Shown: piece after piece, positions 1-17,400 of the stretch | Numbering within the stretch: position 1 is the stretch's first letter | How the letters are laid out: each line of letters opens with the position of its first letter | Assembly (NCBI GenBank): GCA_019059635.1 | Contig: JAGVRJ010000002.1 | Location: forward strand, 3,436,001-3,500,000 | Origin: Proales similis | Taxonomy: Eukaryota > Rotifera > Eurotatoria > Ploima > Proalidae | Reading direction: 5' to 3' | DNA length: 64,000 nucleotides | The notes under the pieces: generated by a model | Databases searched by the model: none | The model's input: the letters and a program-made list of their open reading frames with translations, nothing else | What the model was told of the DNA's origin: nothing | Translations under genes and position numbers: made by a program

Positions 1-1596
1 TGTCAGATTTGTTGAACTAGCCTGTTCTGTAGATTGCTCCAGTTCATTTCTTAATTGCGCTTGAATATCGGCGTAAATTTCATCAAACACGTCACAGTGG
101 CGATATGAAGGCCCTCTCTCTTCTATAAAACGCTGAAATGGCATCGATTCGATTAGCCGCTTCATAAACTCGTTGTTCAGAACGCCGTGGTTACTCAGGA
201 AACTGGCCTTGTTAAAACATATGACCGGACTGGGGTTTATTCGAAGCACCAGTAAGCAGTATCGGTATCCAGCAAATAGCTGCGCAAACAACCGAACAAA
301 CACTGCCCGAAGAAGCTTATCGGTCCAGAGAGCTTTAGCTTCAGCTTCGTCACCACTCACTCGTCCATCACTATGTTTCTCGCCAGTGAACTCGACTAGC
401 TCATCGGCACGCAGAACTTCAGGTTTCAATAATCCGAATAGCAAATCCAAGCTTGTTTCATACAAATAGTGCGGAAGACCAAAGTCTGCTCGTTGAATGG
501 CCTCTGAGTCATCTTCAGAGCTGCTAGCGATCAAATCGTCAACTTCTTTTGGAATCATAACATTGGCACCATCCAGATCAACTTTTATACATTCTTGGAG
601 GCAATCTGCATGCATCTGCTTGATAAGCTGGCGGTATGACGAATGTATTCCGATGATGTATGGAGTAGGTGCGGCCGGGAATTCCAAAAACGAGCCGAAG
701 CAAGGCAAAACAGGAACGAAAACACCTGTATACTTAAGAGGAAATAGGAGAGATTCAATTGCTTTGCAAGCTTGATATAGTTTCGTGTGTGATCGGGAGA
801 AGAGCAATATTTTAAAATCAGCCAAAACAGCTAAAACGATCTTGAATACGTTGACAATTCCAAGATCTCTGAACAGCTCAAAAACGCTTATTCCTGTGCA
901 AGGTACAGTGAGTGACGCTGACGCCTGAACAACGTGCCGATCCTCTGCTCCAAGACTGAATGTGCTACTTAGGGCACTGCCAGGGATGTGAACCCGAACA
1001 CTAAGTAAATTAGCTACAATATTCTCAAGGAGGTCATTTGTTGTATTGAATCGCTTGTCGACATAAACAGCATAAATAAGACTGAGGCAGGACTTAAAAA
1101 GATCCACCAGATCGAGGCGTGAAATGATCACCAGCGATTTTGGAGCGTACAATCTACATGGTTCAATCGGCGAGCTGTCATGATTCTCTAGTGGCTGGTC
1201 TTGCGCCACGAGTGAAGGTTCGAGAAAGGTCAAGCAAGCACAATAGCGCCTTTGTCCCTTAATGTCAGTTAGAACTGACACAAAGTACGTTGGTGCTTCT
1301 TGCTTCTCATAGAAATGCCAACCTCGATGGGGCTGACAAAAAAAGTTGATGTTCTCGTCGAACTCGAGCTCTTCGTCACAGTCAGTGGTGGCTTTTGAAG
1401 GAAATCGTTGCAAGATTTTTGCTTGGCCCTCGTTCACCAAAGCTGCGGTTGCTCTGCATGAACCAGATCCGTTGAGTAAAAGTTGCGCCGTCTCCTGACT
1501 ATCAGGATCGTCTTCATATTCATCGCTGCGCGGTCTGCTGCCATTTTGATTGTAGTCGAAGCCGACCACCGCAAAGTAATCGGCTATTCGGATCAT
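1..1596 (-). CDS. SBF: SBF1/SBF2 (MTMR5/13)-like protein, N-terminal DENN region, partial
   Basis: An uninterrupted reverse-strand frame of 532 codons runs from the ATG at 1596 to the window edge, with the C-terminal part outside. It matches the N-terminus of SBF/MTMR5-13. It opens with MIRIADYF (human SBF1 MARLADYF), followed by uDENN signatures (ILQRFP, RRYCACLTF), cDENN (DFKILLFSRS, LLFPLKY) and dDENN (FVRLFAQLFAGYR, ending near ERGPSYR). SBF proteins are catalytically dead myotubularins that carry a DENN Rab-exchange module and pair with active MTMRs in endosomal phosphoinositide turnover. The family's GEF-pseudophosphatase-PH part is not in view. The start is chosen because it aligns with the family start and an in-frame stop lies upstream near 1737. 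There are no introns over 1.6 kb, unlike the neighbouring genes. SBF1 and SBF2 cannot be separated here. Confidence 0.93.
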   Translation of the reverse strand, partial: MIRIADYFAVVGFDYNQNGSRPRSDEYEDDPDSQETAQLLLNGSGSCRATAALVNEGQAKILQRFPSKATTDCDEELEFDENINFFCQPHRGWHFYEKQEAPTYFVSVLTDIKGQRRYCACLTFLEPSLVAQDQPLENHDSSPIEPCRLYAPKSLVIISRLDLVDLFKSCLSLIYAVYVDKRFNTTNDLLENIVANLLSVRVHIPGSALSSTFSLGAEDRHVVQASASLTVPCTGISVFELFRDLGIVNVFKIVLAVLADFKILLFSRSHTKLYQACKAIESLLFPLKYTGVFVPVLPCFGSFLEFPAAPTPYIIGIHSSYRQLIKQMHADCLQECIKVDLDGANVMIPKEVDDLIASSSEDDSEAIQRADFGLPHYLYETSLDLLFGLLKPEVLRADELVEFTGEKHSDGRVSGDEAEAKALWTDKLLRAVFVRLFAQLFAGYRYCLLVLRINPSPVICFNKASFLSNHGVLNNEFMKRLIESMPFQRFIEERGPSYRHCDVFDEIYADIQAQLRNELEQSTEQASSTNLT

Positions 1597-4039
1597 CTCG
1601 GCTGTCAAACTAGTACATGACGAACTTGAATGATATCTAGACGAATCAAGCGCAATGCTCAGCACCTGAGGCAATGTGATTAGTTGGGTAAAGCAAAATG
1701 AGCTCAAAGCTTGATTGATGAGGCATGGCTGCCCCTAAGCTCGCTGCCTAGCCAACACAGTCACCCCGAGGGATGCATGCTAAATCGATTATTCACGGCA
1801 AGCAGGCCGGCGCCAATCGTCGGCTAATAATTTGCCTCGTTCGGTCGCTCTCTCGTATATTATTAATTTGCATTATATTCATGAAGACGAGTGGACTCTA
1901 AGACAAAATAAGTATGCGCTGCGAGCTAAAACAGGTGAAGACGGCCTTAGAGTGTATGGAGTGGTGGCTTGTGACTTTATGACATGCATTAATGACCTGG
2001 GCAAAAGGAAAATGAAGGAAAAATTGAAATGAGTCGCAGTCCGCTTGACCGGAAAGGAGCATCGCCTGCCAGTTGCTCTTTAGCTGGCGATTTTCCTGAT
2101 ATGCAAATGTAATAAATGCTAATGCACTCGCTCTCATGCCAAATCTCAAGTTCCGGCGGCAGCCGCAGAAGGAACCATCTGCCCACACGCATCAGCAAGC
2201 ATTCTTATAGACATCATATGATGCCAGCGATTATTGGTGGTTAAAACTCGTACTGCTCTAGTTTCACATACAAGTGCAGCTGTGCAGCATAGCTACAGTT
2301 GGCTTATGGTTTATGCTTGTCAAAAGAAACAAAGATGCTAACAGAGTGAACAGCAGTCAAGTGCTAAATCAAATGTTAGCCCACATGATGTTGAACGCCA
2401 CCAGGCAGGGAGACAAAAAAGCAAATTAGATTTTGAGTCTCAAGTGTGGCTTCGTAAGAGAAAGAGAGCAAGCTTGAGGCATAATTTATCAATTATAGAG
2501 CCTGTGCCGCTTTCTCTCACAGAGATTAAGCAAACAGAGGCCAGTCGGCGGACTTGCTTACTCACCAATAGATTTATTTATTCCGATGCTTATCATTCAT
2601 TTTCATGAAATTTGTTTGGCGTTTACTGGCAGCGGTCATTTGAGAGATGATGAGTGATGAGGTGTGACCTGGTTTCGACCCTTTTCACAGCCGATCAGAG
2701 AAAAAGTTCGTTGGGGAGGTTTATTCGAGTAAAAGCGTTTAGCGTTCGACTCATCCTCTAGCAAATAGGAGCTTCAAATTCGCTCTTTTGAGCAAAACCA
2801 ATTGCACTCTGACTCATCGATTGTTCACTAAATCTGACTGGGAGGTGCTGCTGCTATTGCTGCAAATCTATATCGTTCAGTAAAGCAGATAAATAGTGGG
2901 CATAATTTAATAGGGCTAAACAAGCGAGCAAGATGGATTTTAAGCCGTCTACCATCCGTAAACAATGGGCCAGACCCGGCACCACTCAAAATCTTATCGA
3001 GGGCCTGGAGAAAACAATGCTCGGCAAGTTCCGAACAAGCTTTGATTGCCTCCTATCGCGATCAACTCAACTTGCTTTAAATGAACTCGATCAAAGCATC
3101 ATTTATTGAAGAGGAATGCCCGCTCAAAATAGTCGACAAACGAGCTTTCAAGACGCGGGCTTGCCAAATTGATCGTGTAGCGTCAATACGAAAAAGCTAA
3201 ATGCTAAGAGGCCTTTACCCTGCAAGCGAGGCATCATTATATAAGCTCCCCTCTAGTTTGGCTCTAATTGAAAGCAGATGAGCCTGCTCCAATCCGGCGC
3301 TATATTCTCAAGGCCCCTTGATCGCATTGATATTATACTGTTCTTGACTTGTTTCCTTTACTGAATCATAAGACTTAAGAAAGGTCATCACAAAAAACGT
3401 TAAAAGCTACGAAGCTTTCGAGTCAAATAGGCTCAATCGAATTCAATCTTTTCAACTTAGGCTTAAAATAATGCTCTCTTCGGTGTTTCGGTCCAAATTT
3501 AGCTGTCCGTCTCTCTTATTTAATGCTTACATAAAAATGTTTGCGTTCCTTGTGAGAAATGCGCTCTTTATCGGTAAATAGAATCTGCTTAGGTGTTCTC
3601 AGTGCTCGGTTACTTAATCAATTATAGCGATTATCATTTAAAATGCAAAATAGAAGCTCAAATTAGTCGAATTTGCTTGAAGAAAGCTGAGGCAGGTCGA
3701 GGTCGTCGAGATAAGTGTTTTTGTGTTGTGAAAGCATTTATTTTAGCTGAATAAACGAATTCAATTCAACACTTAAATTTGACGACGAAATTCTTTAGCT
3801 TGCAAAATATGATGGCTATGCAGAAATTATCGACGCTAGCTTTCTTTCTCTCCCCAAGATGGCCTGAGTAAGTATATATATATGCACCACGAGTCGATGG
3901 TAAACTAATTTTGACTGGGGACGAGGTGGGCTCTTGTCTAATACAATGCACTCGGCAGCTAAACAGAGCTCTAATAAAAAATATAATTAGTTAACTATAT
4001 GACGGATAATTTTAGATTTTTAATAGCTGAATAGAAACT
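1597..4039. other. Divergent intergenic region between SBF (-) and MTR (+)
   Basis: About 2.4 kb lies between the two divergent start codons and should hold both promoters and 5' untranslated exons. I see no convincing coding gene in it. One 58-codon open frame, 2933-3109 (+), is slightly GC-richer than its surroundings but matches nothing I know. Confidence 0.5.
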
Positions 4040-8801
<4,762 letters not shown>

Positions 8802-10147
8802 ACTGATTCGCATGTTTTGATTAAGTTTTAAGCAAATAAATTATTAGACATCTTCAGAGCAAAAAATGTCTAGAATAAACCAAGACAGTTGACCTCGAGA
8901 AAAAAGATCGAGAAGTGGAGAGACAGGTTTTTTTCAAACTAATCAAATTCAGTTTAAACGCGAGAAATGTGTCGGCTTGGCTCCTGTAGCCAAGTTTACC
9001 TTATAGATAGTGATATCTAATATATTCTAGCTTTTATGGCATCAATTGAAATGAATGCAAACATTTGAAATTTAAATTTATTCAAATGTATTTCGAGAAA
9101 AAAAGGGAAACCATGTGCGATGTATTAAGGCCATTGAGGAGAATAGAAGTTTAGTTATTCATTGCGATCAAGAAGAAAGTTAGTGCTCGCAAACGGCCGC
9201 ATTAACTTCGAATTTTATTATTGTTAGTATCAAAACTTCACTGCAACCAGATCAAGATTTGACCTAGCCAAAACGAAAATTAAATATTATTACTCCATAG
9301 TATATAAATGCACGAATCTAATTTCTGTTACAATTTCAAGTTCTTGGCCTCTATCCACCCCCGCGTACACACACACACATACACTTGTAGACTAATGAGC
9401 AAGGTATATATGAACCTAGCGAGGAAAGTCCTGCCAATAATATTATTTTAGCTATTTATATGGCCCCGCTTGATAGTCGGCGGGTTGGTTGAGCAACAAT
9501 GACTTCAATTAAAACATGCATGGCTTCAGCTCATTCATAAAACTGATTCAATACAACTGCTTTAATAGCCAAATCTGACCAACCCGTTTGACTCTGGGCG
9601 TTTCCTCGCCTTATTCTGTTAGAAGGACACCATACATATGAAAATTCATTATTTTTCACACATTTACCAATCAACACAGACACTACTTATTTTTAAAAGT
9701 TTATCTCGCATTGAACCAGGACCTCTTGTATTGATGTGTTGCTTGATTACAAATCGGATTCATGTTTCAAAACTGATTCATAGAAGTGAAGCAAACAAAC
9801 TAATTAAATGAACTGGTGAAAAATGTTAGCAAATTGTTTAGGCTTGCCGGTGTGCACCAACTGGCCCTAAAGGCTATTTCAAGTTTCTTTTCAATTAATC
9901 ACTTGCGGCTTAGCTAGGTTTATTTGCTGAGAAGATTAAAAAGCAATCTGCGTTATTACAAAGCAACTGGCATGCAGAGCTTAGTTTTTGTTTTAACTCT
10001 TTTTCGACCGCGATGCATTGATTTGTTGCGGCTAAAGCCAATCTCTTGATTTCACTCAAGTTATTTTCCCTTACTTTCTCTTTAAATATTCAACGAATTT
10101 ATATGAACCAAGCTTGCATCTAGAATAGAACTGTGACTAAAGAAACC
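8802..10147. other. Intergenic region with MTR 3' end and upstream of the claudin-like gene
   Basis: No coding gene is seen. It contains the MTR poly(A) signal and a short AC-rich simple repeat near 9366-9384. Confidence 0.5.
9366..9384. repeat. (AC)n microsatellite
   Basis: A short run of alternating AC with one interruption lies in intergenic sequence. Confidence 0.8.
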
Positions 10148-10834
10148 ATGGTACGAATATCCTTGTTCAAGTTTGGCCTCGTTTTGATGTTCTTCTTCAT
10201 ATTCGCTTCGAATGTGCTCAACTATGTGAGCATAGCTACAAGAAGTTGGGCTGAGGACCAGGAAACAAGCATTTGGTACCCTTGTCGCTATCCAGTCGAA
10301 TTAGCAGGTGTTGCAAATGACATAGCTTACCGTGAACGATGCTTCCAACAGGCTCCACCAGCTCTCATAGCCACAGGAACGGCCTTAAATATTCTGAGCC
10401 TTTTACTTATAATTGTTGCCCAGCTGGCTTTGTTTCTTCCTAAATTTCGGGATAGTTTTGCACTCTACTTTGTAATAGGCGCTGAGCTATTTTCTATTTT
10501 GTCTCCAATACTTAACTCCGTTGGATGGTTTCTCATCTTCGTACCACAATACCAAAGGTTTATAAATAATCAGACACCTGCCGTAGCTCCAGCGGTCAAA
10601 GTTGGATACAGCTTTTGGTTATTGTGTGCCTCATTTTTTATGAGTGTGACAGCCAATCTGATAGGATCTGCCATTTTGGGGTGTACTTGTGTTACCAACC
10701 GAGTAGAACGCGAGAAGCAAAGAGAAAGGAAATTCTCCACTTTCCCTGCTCGCAACGAAGCTTACACAGTTAACAGCAACGAACCTGCTAATGTCACCTA
10801 TTATGCCCAGCAGCCTCAAATTCTACGCCTATAG
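10148..10834 (+). CDS. Claudin/PMP22-superfamily four-transmembrane protein
   Basis: A single exon encodes 228 aa. Four hydrophobic segments are visible: residues about 7-27, 72-96, 103-132 and 155-178. The first extracellular loop has the W-x2-C...C pattern of the claudin/PMP22/EMP superfamily (W43, C46, C65). Long basic and polar residues follow TM4, and the tail ends QPQILRL. Family members build septate or tight junctions or act as membrane tetraspans; which role applies here cannot be told. The ATG at 10148 is preferred to an upstream in-frame GTG because TM1 follows it directly. The poly(A) signal AATAAA is at 10991-10996. The closest group may be invertebrate claudin-like (clc-type) proteins. 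Confidence 0.75.
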   Translation: MVRISLFKFGLVLMFFFIFASNVLNYVSIATRSWAEDQETSIWYPCRYPVELAGVANDIAYRERCFQQAPPALIATGTALNILSLLLIIVAQLALFLPKFRDSFALYFVIGAELFSILSPILNSVGWFLIFVPQYQRFINNQTPAVAPAVKVGYSFWLLCASFFMSVTANLIGSAILGCTCVTNRVEREKQRERKFSTFPARNEAYTVNSNEPANVTYYAQQPQILRL

Positions 10835-11428
10835 CACGGCGTTTTAATTCTGCTCTGTGCTCTGTTAAGAGACGAGCTTACCCTTTTAAGTTAACCCTTT
10901 CTCAGGCCATCGCTTATAAGTCTCAATGTAAAACACAGTCTAAATCATTGTGCCAATCAATAGGCGTACAACATTCCGATTTTTTTTCTCAATAAAGCGA
11001 CTGTTGTTTGATTCACTTAAATTCTTCTTTTATTTCACCAAAAGAAATATTCATAAAAAATTTGGAGTAAGAAAAGTTATTTCAAACAACAGATTGAGTC
11101 TTTTTTTATCTCTGTCAAATTGACTAATAGAAACCGATCTTAGCATTGGAAAATATATCAAGAGCAGTTAATGAGACTCAATTATGAGATGCACATATGA
11201 CTTCTCATTGTCACATGATCGATCGTCGGAGTGAATTAATTTGCTTATTATGAATCGTGGTCGGACTAAAATTTAGCTCTTCTGCCTCCCTGTAATGCAA
11301 GTCCAAGTGTATTCCAAGATATCGGTTTTACTTCTGCATCAATCAGCCTAAATTCTAAACCTTAGCCAACCTTTTATTTAGACGTACGTAGCGCTTTAAT
11401 ATGCTGTGAAAAACTCTACGTGAACGAA
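10835..11428. other. Intergenic region between the claudin-like gene and LYST
   Basis: It contains the poly(A) signal of the upstream gene and the presumed LYST promoter and leader. No coding sequence is seen. Confidence 0.5.
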
Positions 11429-14400
11429 ATGGAGCTGATCGAGGAGTTTATGAACGAATGGTCGCTCTATGAGAGCAAGGCTCTTAACCAGGATGATTTC
11501 AATAAGTTCTTTGAATTTATGACCAAGGCAAACGGATGGAAACTCATTTGCCACTTGCAAAAAACTCAAACTGAGGTCGATGATGTTTTACTAGACAGAA
11601 TCGCCAATCTTTTGCTGGCTTCTTCAGCTAAACTTTTAAAGTTTTCCACTCCCGATCAGAATGTTTTCGGTAAATTCACCCCTTTTAGTTTTGCTCGGAA
11701 CCTATCTGAAAATTTCCAAGTTAAAGACAATGAAAGCATGGAAGATCAAGAAAAAATTAGCACTCTTGATGTGTTGAATGCCTCGATTGAAATATTTCTC
11801 AAATGCAATGAATCAAATCGCATCTTGGACAAGCATTTCCTCCATCAACATAATCTTATAAGCTTAGTTGAACTTGGATTCGGAAGAAAAGAGTTGGCAA
11901 GCAAACCACTTAAAACAATGCTTGTCAATTTTCTTTACCGCATTTTCGAGGAAAATTTTGAACTTTTAAGTAGCGAGAAAAACCGGCTGTTATCATCTAC
12001 TGATATACACAATAGCTTTTTCTATTCCATTTTTGAGCTCTTTATTCAGCATGCATCCGCAGCAAATCAACAAGATGATGAATCATTGAATCAAATAGTC
12101 GACATTTGCTTTCTATACACTTTGTCGTTCGCAAGTTATGCGATAAAAACAAACAAAAGCCTGGAAACGTTTAGAAGTGCATTGACTCTCGTTAAAACCG
12201 TACTGAATCAGCTATTTGATAATATTCCACCACATTTTTGGCTCAATAGTGATTTTGAAGACCATTGGAACAGTTTGAGCGAGATTTGTACCGACTTGAA
12301 GCTATTCAAGGCTTCTTATGACCATAGTCAAAAGTGCTTGAGGTCTCGTCATAGCAACGCATCCTGCCGTGCTCAACTCAAAGATTCTGAATTAAAGCAC
12401 TCGGAAGTGATTGTGATCGAAGGTCTTTGTATTTTTTTAGAAGTCGCTCGCATATCTATACGTTTTCTCGCTCAACTTGATGCTCATCCTAACTCTTATA
12501 TGATCCAGAATCAGATTGGATCGATAGTTCGTCATCTTGGTATTTGTGACTGCTCCAATATTTCCGATATTGTTGAGATGCATCGTAATGAGAACCATTC
12601 TCTGATAGTCTTGCAAGCTATTCAAGAGCCCATATTCTATTTCCTTCTTGACTCTTCTTGTAAAAATATGGAAAGAGACAATAAGGGCGAGCCTGAAAAA
12701 AAATCAATATTTTTTCCCATGTTGGTGGACGAGTCACTTGCCGGTAAAAGAACTATTTCTCTCAGCTCACCTTTCTTTAAGAACTTGACTCAACTTGTCG
12801 AAAAAAACGATGAAAGTTCCCTTTTGTTGACGACTTACATTACATTTGCTCTTCGTGATCTACAAAAACAACAAATTAAAAGCGATTTCTCGGATACGAC
12901 AGCTCTCAAACTTAGGTGTTTTAGTCTTGAAATCTTTTATCTATTTGCTCGTCAAATACTTAATTACTCCAACAACGACGAAAAATTCCAATTCAACAAA
13001 TTGAAATTCATAAAATCTGTGGAGTACATATATGGCTTGGTGCGATTGATTCACACTGACATGGAAAAAAAGCGAGTCATGCATGTAAAAAAAGAGCAAC
13101 CGCAAGCCAATGCAGAAACTATTGAACTTTATACGAAGTTTACAAGTTACCTTAACGCCAACGCGTTCAGATTAGCTCGCCAAGTTAGCGATATAGTTGA
13201 CAAGTTAGAGTTCTCAAGAACATCAGTTATTGAGATGGCGTCAACTTTTCTCCTTTTTGACTTGGGACTGAACGAAATATGCATTCAAAAGCTCTCTAGT
13301 CTAATAATTGAACAAATTGAGACTGAGCAGTCAATTATTAGAATTCCGAGCAGTCTGGACACAATCAATTTGCTGTATTTCAAATGCCCACTGTTTTTCC
13401 AAGTCGTAAATAAAAACTGTGATTTCTTGGGTTTGCTTGAAAAAGTATTAAAAGAAGAACTGTCAAACCCAACTGAAAAAAATAAGAGCCTGTTCAAACA
13501 TCTTCTCTCTTTATATATTACAATTGCTTGGGTCGATCGAAAGGTAAGTATTCACATTAAGGCAGTGCTCTAGGCTTCGCTAACTTTAAATCGACAAGGC
13601 CGAACTTACCGAAATTTTATCATCTCTAAGGCACTCACTAAAGAGAGATCCTGCTTTGCTGTCTGTTTTTATGGAAGTGATGTGCATTAAAAGCACGGCA
13701 ACCTCTACAAGACGAGAGGACCAAGTCGACAAAGATTATGAGCTCAGAGAGACCCAAAGCTATGACGCCGATGTTGAGTTACCAGATTCACAACTCGAAA
13801 TACACGTAGATCAATTAAGGAGTTTCTATCGACATGATCTGATAGTTTTTCACAAGTTGTTTGAGATATGCATCCAATTTGTGAAAGAGACTCGTCAGCA
13901 ATGCTTGATTGCTTTTTCTCTTAAACGCTTTGACGCAACTTCTCTCAGGGATTTTGAGATAATTGAAAACTTTTTGAAGCGACTGCTTCATCTCATCGCC
14001 AGTTCTCAGCACAATGCGCGCTTGCTCGTTTTGAATGTAAAATTTAATTCGTTTCATGATTTTATTCTTTCTTAACCAGAATTTTAATCTGATACTGTAA
14101 GAATCAAGAAGAACTTTTCATGGAAATGATTGATCGCAGTCCGTTACGATATGGAAGCACCCAAGAGTCGGAACTACTTTCAAGAGAAGAGAGAGTTATT
14201 CAAATGTGTCTCGAAGTCTTACTTTGCATATCAAAAGCTGATATGTCTGAGAAACTGTTAGTTCGTCTGCTAGAATGGCTTGTACCTGATGCAAATAGGG
14301 ACGCAGATTCTTCCTCTTATCAATTATGGGTAAATAGATGCCTAATTAGCGTTCAAAAAATTAACTGTAAATAATGTTTTCTTAAGTTGCGGCTAGTTTC

Positions 14401-17400
14401 AAGTTTCTTACTTAAAGCAGCGGTCATCGAAGAACTTTTTCGTTCGACATTCTATATCCACTTTCCCTATGCGCCTCAAATTGAGCCGATAGATATTTTA
14501 CTTGGAAGAAGTACAAAGCTAGAAAAACTTCGTCTAAAGTTGAGCCTTGAGTCACGTTCATCATCACGCTCATCATCAACAAGCGATGATCGTCGATTAT
14601 CAAATCCCACTATTGAACTGGAAGGCAATCAGATGGTGCGCGAAACTCCGTTTAAGATAAGCGCCGTGAAAATTCCATTAGAGTCGTGCAACAATCATAT
14701 GGAGACCAAGTTCTCGTCTGAGCCAAATCTTAATCAGTTCTCTTTTTCTGTCACATTTCAGATCAGATACGACAGAACGCTTCTTAACTTTTACAAAAGC
14801 ACTTCTGTTGGCTCTGGCTGCGATAATCAAGCTTACTTGCATATTCTGAGTACCAACTTACAAGACGAACATTCAACAGCTGAGCTGTGGCTCAGCAGTA
14901 GTGGCTGCTTGTTATTTTTGCGCCGATTAGGCCCAACTGTTCTTATTACCTTCAACTTAGGAAATCTTAGTCCACAAGCGTGGCATTTGTTTTGCGTTCA
15001 TTTCGAAGAGACCAGAACTGGATCATCCCTTACCAATTTCGAGTGTAAAATCGCCTATTCTATTGATTTGGCAAATTTCATTTCGAAAGAATTCGATCTT
15101 TTCCATCAGCCGGTGGCAAATCTAAAACGAGCATCCAGTGAACCGGAAAATATTTTTCCATGCCGATTTCTCTATGTCGGCCACCAAGAAATCACAGTTC
15201 ACCAGCAAAAAATGTTCAGCTACGACATTGGTCAAATTATTCTTAATCGAGGTTTGTTTTTTCTCTCATCTGCTGGTTTCCAATTAAATAAACTATGGTG
15301 ACTTTAATTCAAAGGACTCTTGCTCAAACTTGAGCATATAATGCTCTTATCGCAACTTATGGACACAAGCATTTCCTCGATCGAAAAAATCCTTTCATAT
15401 GATTGGGCTTTTTTGAATAGATTACACAGCGTAAATTATCAAACGATCGAGCTGATCAAAAACAACGCAAACGAACTAAAAGAGGAAATAATGGTAATTC
15501 AGTTTTAGTCCAAGTTCTTTAACTCTTACCAACAAGATATCATCAAACTTTTTCTTTAAGATAACTCTGAGCGCAATCTATCACCCTCGAATTCCACATG
15601 TGGTCGCTCTTAGGGACGATGCATCTAAACCTGTTCAGTACCATGAGCTTTCGAGCTTTAACTGCAAACCATTACAGCAAGGATCATTTAGTAATCAACT
15701 ATCTAGAATTGGTGGACCCCGCCACTTGCTTTTTTTGCTGGCCAGAGTAAAAATTAGAAAAAGAGAAAGAACGATTGAATAATCATTGTATTTCTAGGTG
15801 GTCGAGTTCGAAAATCATCTATTTGAGCAAGGAGCATATTCTGAATTCGGCAAAAAAATGGAAAGTGATGCGAGTTCTCAGCTGGCAAGCCTGAACATTT
15901 TGGCCTCTCTTCTTGAACTCACCAACAAACATCCGAATTTAAGGCAAGAGTTCAAAGAAATAGACGGCTTCGGAATGCTTAAACGCATATTCATATCGAT
16001 TGCAAGCCTCAACAAGCAATCAAACCAAAAGAATTCCTATTTCGCAGTCATACAATCTCGCTTATTTAAACTGTTTGTGAATCATTCATTCAATCAAGAT
16101 GTTGTTCAGTTGCGTCAAATGCAGAATGGAATGCTTCAAATCGACATTGTGGTCGCATTGCATGGTGCCAGAAATGACCTTTCCGCACTCAAGTTTGTAA
16201 ATGCGATTTGCTTTTCTAAAGTTATTCTTGACTGGCAACTATGGCAGCCTTACAGAGCTGAAAGCAAAGACGATGGGCTTTTACCGACAATATTTCGCCT
16301 TGTGGCCTTTCTCATCGCTGATAAAAGAACTGAGCACGTGAACATTCTTATTCGACATCAAATCATTGAAAAACTTATCAATCTACTTCTTGATTCAGCA
16401 GAAAGCCAATATGTTTTAAATGCTGATACTTGCGAGCATTTTATTCAAGTTATTAATAGCCTTAATGTAAATCGGCTCAGCGCAACACTTTTAAAGAGGC
16501 TCTGCGTTCGTTTTTATGAGTACCTTCACATATTGCATCCAGAAACCAAAGACTACATTGTTTATTCGGCCAAAAATTTCTTCTTTAATCTTACTCTCAG
16601 TAAGTTGATTTTTTGTTAGCCTTAAACAGAAATTTGTTTTATGTTCGAGTAGATTTAGTGTCGGTTCCTTCGGCTAATTATCAAGAAATGAGCCCAAGTC
16701 GACTCCAATCTGATTCTTCAGCAGTGGAATTCGGCAAAACCGATTTGTTTTCTCGTGTTTCAGCAGTTTTGCTGGACGCCATGGTAGCAATGATAAACAT
16801 TTTAGGAGAGATTGACCTTAACGAAGTGCTAGCGACTATTCGGTTCGAATCACTCATAATGCTCACAATGGACGATTTTCAGCCAAAACGCTTGGCTGCA
16901 TTCCAGCTATTTACTCTCATCCTTGAACGTTCTTCCTCTGCCAAGTATTTCTTGACTTCATCAATTGTATCTGTGGCGTCAACAGCTAGTGTATTGGCCA
17001 ATGCAGCCACCAACCCAGTGAGCATGGCAGCTCAAGCTTCATTTTCCCGCTCAATCGACTCTCAAAGTTGGAACATAAATCGCGAATTTCTTATTTACGC
17101 GATGTGCAACCAACTTAATCAGTTTATCCTTAGTGACGAAGGATTTCTACTTAGAGTAATTCAAGCTTTAACAAATCAATATAATCAGCAATTTACTTCG
17201 ATTGAAGCCCTCAATCCAGAAGCACTACGTGCACTGGCGCCAACGATTAGTTCCAGGGCAAACTGCACCTATCTTCTTGTATCTCTTTTATTCGCATCCA
17301 GATACCGAAAAAGTTTAAACGCAAACTGTATTTTTTTGATGCGTCAGCTTGTTGAATTACAACTTGTCAAAGTAGACTTCCTTTTGGCGAAAGCTGGTCT

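Noticed and set aside
173-775. Forward open frames of 98 and 92 codons
   Set aside because: They are antisense shadows of the SBF DENN coding frame, which matches the family on the reverse strand throughout.
16600-16619. A 20-nt intron in LYST
   Set aside because: The nearest acceptor would give an impossibly short intron. The AG at 16652 gives a 53-nt intron that keeps the frame.
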